NCBI GenBank assembly: GCA_047921175.1
Contig: JBLRWQ010000086.1
Location: forward strand, 1-10,565
DNA length: 10,565 nt
Reading direction: 5' to 3'
Source: T1Sed10-7 sp047921175
GTDB taxonomy: Bacteria; Actinomycetota; Nitriliruptoria; Nitriliruptorales; Nitriliruptoraceae
The notes under the pieces were generated by a model, which was not told where the DNA came from, did no database searches, and was given only the letters and a program-made list of their open reading frames with translations. Position numbers and translations under genes: made by a program. The stretch's first letter is position 1, and every line of letters starts with the position of its first letter. Shown here piece by piece: positions 5,972 through 10,565 of this stretch.

Positions 5972-6997
5972 ATGGAACGCGAGGTGGTGGACGCCGCGGT
6001 GCGTGACCGGCTGGCACGGCCGGTCACGGACCTGCGGGTGTCGGTCACGGACCGCTGCAACCTGCGCTGCACCTACTGCATGCCGCGGGAGCTGTTCGGG
6101 CCCGACCACGACTTCCTGCCACGTGAGGAGCTGCTCAGCTTCGATGAGCTGGAACGCCTGGTCGCCGTCTTCGCCCGCCTCGGGGTGCGCAAGGTCCGGC
6201 TGACCGGCGGGGAGCCGCTGCTGCGCCGTGACCTCGCCGAGCTGGTGGCAGGCCTGCGTGCGATCGACGGCATCGAGGACCTGGCGCTCACGACCAACGC
6301 CACGCTGCTGCCCTTCCACGCGGCCGAGCTGGCAGCCGCTGGGCTCGACCGCGTCACCGTCAGCCTCGACGCCGTCGACGACGCGACCTTCCAGGAGGTG
6401 GGGGACACCCGGCTGCCGGTCGCCTCGGTGCTGGAGGGGGTGGCCGCCGCCCGGGCCGCCGGGTTCGCGGTCAAGATCAACACCGTGCTGCAGCGCGGCG
6501 GCAACGACGACCAGCTCGAGTCGATCGCGGGTTGGGCGCGCGAGCAGCAGGTCGTGGTCCGCTTCATCGAGTTCATGGACGTCGGGACCACGAACGGCTG
6601 GGACCGGTCCCGGGTCGTCCCGGCTGCCGAGGTGGTGGACCGGCTGCAGGCGTGCTGGCCGCTCGAGCCGGTCGCGCCGGACCGTCCCGGCGAGGTGGCC
6701 GAGCGGTACCGCTACCTCGACGGGCGCGGCGAGGTCGGGGTGATCGCGAGCGTCACGCGTCCGTTCTGCCGCACCTGCGTGCGGGCGCGGTTGTCGGCCA
6801 TCGGGGAACTGTTCACCTGCCTGTTCGCCGCGTCGGGCACGGACCTCCGCGCGGTGCTCCGCGGTGGCGCCGACGACCAGGCGGTGTACGACGCGGTCGC
6901 CGCCGCGTGGCGCCGCCGGGACGACCGCGCCTCGGAGCTGCGCTCCGCGGACGGGCTCACCGGCCCCCGCGTCGAGATGTCCTACATCGGCGGGTGA
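5972..6997 (+). CDS. moaA: GTP 3',8-cyclase (radical SAM, Moco step 1)
   Basis: Converts GTP to 3',8-cyclo-7,8-dihydro-GTP, the first intermediate of Moco synthesis, using two 4Fe-4S clusters. At 341 residues it has normal length. The radical-SAM cluster is in CNLRCTYC (Cys29, 33, 36), the SAM-contact region is RLTGGEPLLRRDL (76-88), and TTNATLLP (107-114) and SLDAVDDATF (131-140) follow. The C-terminal cluster uses Cys266, Cys269 and Cys283 (FCRTC and FTC), and the chain ends in the conserved Gly-Gly tail (SYIGG). All key residues are intact. ATG 5972 has no clear ribosome binding site; the nearest purine run, GAGGTGG, ends about 19 bases upstream. It is divergent from the MoaD-MoaE operon and convergent with the Mog-type gene. 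MoaC is not in the window. Confidence 0.98.
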   Translation: MEREVVDAAVRDRLARPVTDLRVSVTDRCNLRCTYCMPRELFGPDHDFLPREELLSFDELERLVAVFARLGVRKVRLTGGEPLLRRDLAELVAGLRAIDGIEDLALTTNATLLPFHAAELAAAGLDRVTVSLDAVDDATFQEVGDTRLPVASVLEGVAAARAAGFAVKINTVLQRGGNDDQLESIAGWAREQQVVVRFIEFMDVGTTNGWDRSRVVPAAEVVDRLQACWPLEPVAPDRPGEVAERYRYLDGRGEVGVIASVTRPFCRTCVRARLSAIGELFTCLFAASGTDLRAVLRGGADDQAVYDAVAAAWRRRDDRASELRSADGLTGPRVEMSYIGG

Positions 6998-7160
6998 GCC
7001 GCGGGTCGAGGTCTCCCCGGCTCTCACGAGGCTCCTGCGACACTGTCGTCGTTGTGTGCGCTCAACGCGCGCTGAAAGCGCTTGCTCTCGGAGCGGTGCA
7101 CGTGACCGCGCAGGTATCCGTACGGTCCTGGTCTCCCCTTCGTGTACGGGAGCAGGGAGC

Positions 7161-7184
7161 GGCACCGGTCGGGAGCCTGGTGCC
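7161..7184. terminator. 8-bp hairpin with loop TCGGGAGC
   Basis: GGCACCGG (7161-7168) pairs with CTGGTGCC (7177-7184), with one G-T wobble. The eight-base loop (7169-7176) is TCGGGAGC, exactly the loop of the stronger hairpin 16 bases further on. It may be part of a tandem terminator or of a structured 3' RNA. Confidence 0.45.
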
Positions 7185-7199
7185 GATCTACGAGGTCCA

Positions 7200-7235
7200 C
7201 GCCCTCCCGGTGGTCGGGAGCCCACCGGGAGGGCG
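7200..7235. terminator. Perfect 14-bp hairpin with loop TCGGGAGC
   Basis: CGCCCTCCCGGTGG (7200-7213) and CCACCGGGAGGGCG (7222-7235) are exact reverse complements around TCGGGAGC (7214-7221). It is the strongest short-loop stem I found in the window. It lies 202 bases after the moaA stop and 108 bases beyond the mog stop, so it can act on either convergent transcript, more likely mog. No T-run. A competing fold exists: CTCCCG (7204-7209) can pair with CGGGAG inside the loop (7215-7220). Confidence 0.65.
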
Positions 7236-7343
7236 ACGGACCGACCTCGTGGTTGGTGGGCGGTGTCGAGCGCCCAGGCTGGGACCGCGGGGGTCGACGG
7301 GGAACCGCGGCGCGTGCCGGGCCGTGGCGCGCGGGGTCCCCGT

Positions 7344-7868
7344 TCAGGCGGGCCGGTGCTCGGTGTCGCCGGCCAGCAGGTCCAACGCGTGGGGGAGGAG
7401 CCCGGCGATCGCCTCCAGACTCTGCGTCGCCCCCCGGGGGCTTCCCGGCAGGTCGAGCAGCAGGGTCCGGCCGCGGATCCCGCACACCCCCCGGGACAGG
7501 TCCGCCATCGGGGTGATCGCCCGACCGGCGGCGCGCATGGCCTCGGCCAGGCCGGGCGCGGGTCGCTCCACCACGTCCTGGGTCGCCTCGGGCGTGACGT
7601 CGCGCGGTCCGAAGCCGGTGCCGCCCGTGATCGCAACGAGGTGGACGCCGTCGGCGTCGACCAGCCGTCGTAGGGCGGCGGCGATCGTGGCGCGGTCGTC
7701 GGGGACCACCTCGGTCCGGGTGATGGCGAAGCCGTGGGCCCGCAGCACCTCGGCGACCGCCGGACCGCTCTCGTCGCTGCGCTCACCGCGGCTCGCGGCG
7801 TCGCTCGCGGTCACGACCGCGGCCGTCCAGTGGTGGCGCGGCTCGCGCCCGGCGGGGTCGTGCGGCAT
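7344..7868 (-). CDS. MogA/MoaB-family molybdopterin adenylyltransferase
   Basis: A 174-residue member of the MogA/MoaB/Cnx1G family, which binds molybdopterin and adenylylates it before molybdate insertion. Visible features are VVTASDAASRGERSDESG (18-35), TRTEVVPDD (50-58), the binding motif ITGGTGFGPRDVTPEAT (80-96) and DLPGSPRGA (139-147). Asp57 and Asp90 match in context the two catalytic aspartates of E. coli MogA. The family has MogA and MoaB branches that cannot be separated by eye, so no symbol is given. ATG 7868 has GGAG (plus coordinates 7876-7879) seven bases upstream. It is convergent with moaA across the hairpin-rich gap and divergent from purC across 140 bases. The molybdate-inserting partner MoeA is not in the window. 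Confidence 0.93.
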   Translation of the reverse strand: MPHDPAGREPRHHWTAAVVTASDAASRGERSDESGPAVAEVLRAHGFAITRTEVVPDDRATIAAALRRLVDADGVHLVAITGGTGFGPRDVTPEATQDVVERPAPGLAEAMRAAGRAITPMADLSRGVCGIRGRTLLLDLPGSPRGATQSLEAIAGLLPHALDLLAGDTEHRPA

Positions 7869-7964
7869 CCGTCGGCTCCGTCCTGCCCGAGGTGGGGTCG
7901 CCGCGTGGAGCGTAGGCGGACGGGAGGGAGACCCCGCAGGCCTGCCGGCGGCCGACGCACCGCC

Positions 7965-7998
7965 AGTAGGCTCGCCCGGTCCGGCCGGAGCCGAGGAG
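7965..7998 (+). promoter_or_regulatory. Candidate purC promoter -10 and start-deciding RBS
   Basis: AGTAGGCT at 7965-7972 contains TAGGCT (7967-7972, TAnnnT), about 37 bases before the purC ATG and nearly the same as AGTAGCCT upstream of purD. GAGGAG at 7993-7998 sits 10 bases before ATG 8009 but only one base before the in-frame GTG at 8000, which decides for the ATG. No clear -35 is seen. A perfect palindrome GCAGGCCTGC (7936-7945) lies further upstream, between purC and mog. Confidence 0.4.
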
Positions 7999-8008
7999 CG
8001 TGGCAGCC

Positions 8009-8917
8009 ATGGCGATCGAAGGGCTCGAGCACCTGGCGGCGGGCAAGGTCCGCGACCTCTACGCCGTCGACGACGAGCACCTGCTGCTGGTCGCCTCGGA
8101 CCGGGTCTCCACCTACGACGTCGTCCACCCGACGCTGGTGCCGGACAAGGGCCGGGTGCTCACCGGCCTGTCGGCGTTCTGGTTCGACCGGTTGGCTCCG
8201 CTCGGTCCGCACCACCTCGTCAGCACCTCGCTCGCTGACCTGCCCGACCAGGTTGCGGACCACCTCGACGCCGCCACCCGGGGCGAGCTGCGTGGCCGGG
8301 TGATGCTGTGCCGGCGGGTGGAGATCATCCCCTTCGAGTGTGTCGTCCGCGGGTACCTCGCCGGCTCCGGCTGGCGGGAGTACCAGGAGACCGGGGAGGT
8401 CTGTGGGGTGCCGCTGCCACCGGGCCTGGAGGAGTCCTCCCGGCTGCCGGAGCCGATCTTCACGCCCGCGACCAAGGCCGAGCACGGCGAGCACGACGTC
8501 AACGTGTCCTTCGAGGTGGTCGTGGACGCGGTCGGCGACCGGATCGCCACCGAGCTGCGCGACCGGTCGCTGGCGTTGTACGCAGCCGGCGCGGCCCATG
8601 CCGCCGAGCGCGGGATCCTGCTGGCCGACACGAAGGTGGAGTTCGGGCTGCTGGATGGCCAGGTGGTCCTGGCGGACGAGGTGCTGACGCCGGACTCCTC
8701 GCGCTACTGGCCGGCGGACCGGTGGGTCCCGGGTGCGACCCCGCCGAGCTTCGACAAGCAGTACGTGCGTGACTACGCGACCTCCACCGGGTGGGACAAG
8801 CAGCCCCCCGCGCCGGCGTTGCCACCGGAGGTGGTGGACGCCACCCGTGCCCGCTACCTCGAGGCCTACGAGCGGTTGACCGACCGCCCGTTCGCGTCCT
8901 GGCTGGCGGGCGCCTGA
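8009..8917 (+). CDS. purC: SAICAR synthetase
   Basis: Phosphoribosylaminoimidazole-succinocarboxamide synthase: ATP-dependent ligation of aspartate to CAIR in de novo purine synthesis. The 302-residue length fits the longer form found in actinobacteria and yeast Ade1, compared with about 240 residues in E. coli. It shows GKVRDLYAVDDEHLLLVASD (12-31), ECVVRGYLAGSGWREY (110-125), LPEPIFTPATKAEHGEHD (146-163), LADTKVEFG (205-213), DEVLTPDSSRYW (223-234) and SFDKQYVRDY (247-256), which together cover the ATP and CAIR-binding signatures. ATG 8009 is chosen from ribosome binding site spacing; GTG 8000 would add only three residues. It is divergent from the Mog-type gene, and the PucR-family gene converges on it with just two bases between stop codons, leaving no room for a terminator outside coding sequence. 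Confidence 0.97.
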   Translation: MAIEGLEHLAAGKVRDLYAVDDEHLLLVASDRVSTYDVVHPTLVPDKGRVLTGLSAFWFDRLAPLGPHHLVSTSLADLPDQVADHLDAATRGELRGRVMLCRRVEIIPFECVVRGYLAGSGWREYQETGEVCGVPLPPGLEESSRLPEPIFTPATKAEHGEHDVNVSFEVVVDAVGDRIATELRDRSLALYAAGAAHAAERGILLADTKVEFGLLDGQVVLADEVLTPDSSRYWPADRWVPGATPPSFDKQYVRDYATSTGWDKQPPAPALPPEVVDATRARYLEAYERLTDRPFASWLAGA

Positions 8918-8919
8918 CC

Positions 8920-10284
8920 TCACGTCGGCCATCGGCCCAGCAGGCGCAGTGCCTGCAGGCCGACGTCCAGCGCGGTCCGGTCGCTCCCGCGGTGGCGTAG
9001 GTCCAGGCCGTACCGGTCCCGGACCGTGTCCAAGCGGTGGTAGAGGGTGGTCCGGTGGACGTGCAGGCGCTCCGCCACACGGGCGATCGCGCCGCCGGCC
9101 GCCACGTAGGTCACGGCGGTCGTGGTCAGCTCGGGTGCCTCCTCGACCAGCCGTGCCACGCGGTCGTCGACCCCGTCGGCGAGCAGGTCCCGGGGAAGCT
9201 GGACCAGGTACCGGTAGGTGCCGAGCCGGGTCCACAGCGCGGGCCGGTGGGTCGGGTCGACGAGCGCGACCCGCACCGCGTGGCGGGCGAGCCGGTACGC
9301 CCGTGGCGCCTCCGCAGGACCGGCGAGCACCGGGCTGACCCCGACGACGAGGTGGTCCGGGTCGTGGTGCTGCGCGGCCGGCCCGCCCGGGGCTGCGCGC
9401 GGCTCCGCAACCGGCTCGCCCGGTGCTGCGCGCGGCTCTGCGCCCGGCTCTACGGCCGGGGCTGCGCCCGGCTCCGCAACCGGCTCTACGGCCGGCTCCG
9501 CTCCCGGCGGCTGCGTCGGCGTCGGTGCGCTGCCGATGTCGCTGGTCATCCCCACCTGACGCGAGAGCTGGTCGGTCCAGCGCGCCAGCGCCTTGGGGTC
9601 GGGTCCCTGCCGACCGATCGCCAGGACCGCGATGCCCTCCTGTTCGGTCACGGCGCGGAGCTGGTCGCCGCCGCGTGGCGCCCAGGCGGCCTGCCAGAAC
9701 CCGGAGCGCACGGTCGGATCGGCCCAGGCGCTGCCGGCCAGCACCACCACCACGCACCCGTGTCCCGGCGGGAAGGCACCGCGTGCCTCGACGTCGGTGA
9801 GCCCGACCAGCCGCTCATCGGGATCCGGGTGCAGCAGCCGCAGCACGGTCTCGGTCTCCGCCTCCCGCACGCGGTGCTCCGCGAGCAGGCTGCGGGTCAG
9901 CGCCTCACCTGCGTCGACGACCCGGGCCAGCTCGGCCTCGCTGACCTCCGGCGATCGCAGCAGCACCCACAGGAAGCCGAGCAGCTCGCCACCTCTGCGG
10001 AGCGGGGCGCACAGCCGCGGCAGGATCCCGGCGTGCGCGTCGCCGGGCACCACGAACGGCTCCTCGCGCTCGCGGATGGCGAAGGCGCGGAAATGGTCCA
10101 CCACCGCCTGGCTCGTCGCCCGGCGCAGGATCGTCTCGCGCCGCATCGCGTCGGTCAGGTCCGTGTGCGGGCTGTGGGCGATCGGCTGCTGGGCCGCGTC
10201 CTCCAGCACCACCGGCAGGTCGAGGTCCGCGGCGAGCCGGGTCACGAGCGCCTCTCGGGCGGTCGCCTCGCGCGAGCTGGGCAT
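8920..10284 (-). CDS. PucR/CdaR-family transcriptional regulator with a repeat insertion
   Basis: A 454-residue regulator. The C-terminal helix-turn-helix of the PucR type is clear at about 383-450: TTTAVTYVAAGGAIARVAERL, HVHRTTLYHRLDTVRDRYGLDL, then a final helix with DVGLQALRLL. The N-terminal half (about 14-135: VVLEDAAQQPIAHS, RLCAPLRRGGELLGFLWVLL) looks like a GAF-type sensory domain, and about 175-375 like the CdaR GGDEF-like domain, ending VSPVLAGPAEAPRAYRLARHAVRVAL. That middle domain is interrupted at about 253-305 by an Ala/Pro/Glu-rich repeat. ATG 10284 has GGAG (10291-10294) six bases upstream; the longer frame from 10542 runs through operator-like DNA and is rejected. Family members control purine catabolism, amino-acid or sugar-acid genes; the effector and targets here are unknown. 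Convergent with purC. Confidence 0.9.
   Translation of the reverse strand: MPSSREATAREALVTRLAADLDLPVVLEDAAQQPIAHSPHTDLTDAMRRETILRRATSQAVVDHFRAFAIREREEPFVVPGDAHAGILPRLCAPLRRGGELLGFLWVLLRSPEVSEAELARVVDAGEALTRSLLAEHRVREAETETVLRLLHPDPDERLVGLTDVEARGAFPPGHGCVVVVLAGSAWADPTVRSGFWQAAWAPRGGDQLRAVTEQEGIAVLAIGRQGPDPKALARWTDQLSRQVGMTSDIGSAPTPTQPPGAEPAVEPVAEPGAAPAVEPGAEPRAAPGEPVAEPRAAPGGPAAQHHDPDHLVVGVSPVLAGPAEAPRAYRLARHAVRVALVDPTHRPALWTRLGTYRYLVQLPRDLLADGVDDRVARLVEEAPELTTTAVTYVAAGGAIARVAERLHVHRTTLYHRLDTVRDRYGLDLRHRGSDRTALDVGLQALRLLGRWPT
9370..9528 (-). repeat. Degenerate Ala/Pro/Glu-coding repeats within the PucR-family gene
   Basis: This stretch encodes residues 253-305, built from short units such as AEPAVEP, AEPGAAP, AEPRAAPGEP and AEPRAAPGGP. 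At DNA level a 27-base segment at 9391-9417 recurs at 9460-9486 with a single base change, a 69-base (23-codon) period. Related genes normally have a short loop here, so it appears to be an expanded linker. Confidence 0.88.
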
Positions 10285-10377
10285 GTCGCTCTCCCGTCCG
10301 CTGTCGCGCCTGCTGGCAGCACCGCCGAGGTCGAGGGCCCCGTGCCGCCGCGGCTGCGGTCCTCGCGTGCTGCGCGA

Positions 10378-10424
10378 CCGTATCGTCGCACATATCGTCG
10401 TATCTTTCCGACGATAGTCGGATC
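10378..10424 (-). promoter_or_regulatory. Operator-like TATCGTCG cluster upstream of the PucR-family gene
   Basis: An unusually AT-rich island for this window. TATCGTCG occurs at 10381-10388 and 10393-10400 (12-base period) and inverted as CGACGATA at 10409-10416, so the second and third copies form an inverted repeat with an 8-base spacer. The third copy overlaps a palindrome, TCCGAC-GATA-GTCGGA (10407-10422). It lies 97-140 bases upstream of the regulator start at 10284, where its promoter is expected. Autoregulation is an inference. Confidence 0.55.
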
Positions 10425-10507
10425 TCGGCGGGTGCGAGCCTCCGTAGGGTCGGGGACGTCGATACCGGGCAGTGCGACCGGGCAAGCGCGGTCGGTCGCC
10501 GCGAGCG

Positions 10508-10555
10508 TTGCTCCCCGGGGTTCGCTCGAACGTGCGAGCCAAACCCGGGGAGCAA
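10508..10555. terminator. Long interrupted hairpin at the right edge
   Basis: TTGCTCCCCGGGGTT (10508-10522) pairs with AAACCCGGGGAGCAA (10541-10555) with one mismatch (G10520/A10543). After a C/C mismatch the inner GCTCG (10524-10528) pairs with CGAGC (10535-10539) around AACGTG. That is 19 pairs in 21 positions. It lies upstream of the PucR-family gene, so it may terminate a minus-strand transcript entering from the right, or end a transcript running right. What lies beyond is not in the window. Confidence 0.55.
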
Positions 10556-10565
10556 CCAAGCGGCC

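Larger units (their letters stand above)
6998..7343. other. 346-base non-coding gap between convergent moaA and mog, rich in hairpins
   Basis: No ORF here has a recognisable protein, codon pattern or credible start. The frames crossing it are Arg/Pro/Gly-rich shadows. From 7069 to 7235 the DNA forms a row of inverted repeats: 7069-7081 (GCGCT/AGCGC), 7093-7109 (GCGGT/ACCGC), 7118-7149 (CCGTAC/GTACGG), 7161-7184 and 7200-7235. The first three are short enough to be chance at this GC content; the last two are listed separately. I see no tRNA and no riboswitch core that I recognise, and there is no plus-strand gene for one to control until purC. Confidence 0.6.

Noticed and set aside
7024..7485. 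A possible 153-residue minus-strand gene in the moaA-mog gap
   Set aside because: Arg/Pro-rich, overlaps the mog 3' end in another frame, crosses the 14-bp hairpin and lacks a ribosome binding site.
5315..7786. An 823-codon minus-strand frame across moaA, the gap and mog
   Set aside because: Same shadow composition. It overlaps three genes with intact motifs in other frames.
6532..8238. A 568-codon plus-strand frame spanning the moaA end, the gap and the purC start
   Set aside because: Conflicts with moaA and purC frames and has no domain; shadow of GC-rich DNA.
9370..9528. CRISPR array or other phage-defence repeat
   Set aside because: Repeats are degenerate, in frame and coding for an Ala/Pro/Glu linker, with no spacer pattern.
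7811..9757. A 648-codon minus-strand frame over purC and the regulator
   Set aside because: Antisense to purC and out of frame with the regulator; composition typical of a shadow.
10285..10542. N-terminal extension of the PucR-family protein
   Set aside because: It would translate the operator-like cluster and the hairpin flank; ATG 10284 has a proper ribosome binding site.
10508..10555. A tRNA or a fragment of one (GGTTCG-like sequence within the hairpin)
   Set aside because: No cloverleaf can be drawn: a single long stem accounts for the pairing, with no D arm or anticodon arm.

Overview
The window is chromosomal DNA of a very GC-rich bacterium. G/C dominates third codon positions, nearly every gene has long shadow ORFs on the opposite strand, and several families have an actinobacterial flavour: a MoaD-MoaE fusion, a PucR/CdaR-type regulator and a roughly 300-residue PurC. 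I infer an actinomycete, perhaps a deep-branching class such as Nitriliruptoria, but cannot place it further without a search.

Layout. The left edge holds the 3' three quarters of purA (+). Converging on it is a patatin-like phospholipase (-, 989-1870), which is divergent from purD (+, 2058-3326). A small lipoprotein with a DUF4864-like domain (+) and a class I SAM methyltransferase (+) follow. Converging on these is a molybdenum-cofactor (Moco) block: a single-domain rhodanese and a MoaD-MoaE fusion as a minus-strand operon, moaA divergent from it (+), and a MogA/MoaB-type gene (-) convergent with moaA. Then come purC (+, 8009-8917) and, converging on it with a 2-base gap, a PucR-family regulator (-) to the right. 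The last 280 bases are the regulator's upstream region, with operator-like repeats and a long hairpin at the edge.

How it fits together. Three purine-biosynthesis genes (purA: IMP to AMP; purD: GAR formation; purC: SAICAR formation) lie on the same strand but not as one operon, with Moco genes between purD and purC. Moco is made from GTP, so purine supply and Moco synthesis are metabolically linked. In the Moco block, MoaA performs the first step, the MoaD-MoaE fusion inserts the dithiolene sulfurs, the rhodanese is placed to supply sulfur, and the Mog-type protein adenylylates molybdopterin. MoaC, MoaB/MoeB-type activator and MoeA are not in the window.

The most unusual material is structural. 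Short in-phase or intergenic tandem repeats occur at five places. Two hairpins with an identical eight-base loop lie in the 346-base moaA/mog gap. Several hairpins straddle stop codons. Upstream of the PucR gene is a cluster of TATCGTCG elements. I see no mobile element, CRISPR array, tRNA or rRNA, and no convincing entirely new multi-gene system. The MoaD-MoaE/rhodanese pair and the hairpin region at 7069-7235 deserve follow-up first.
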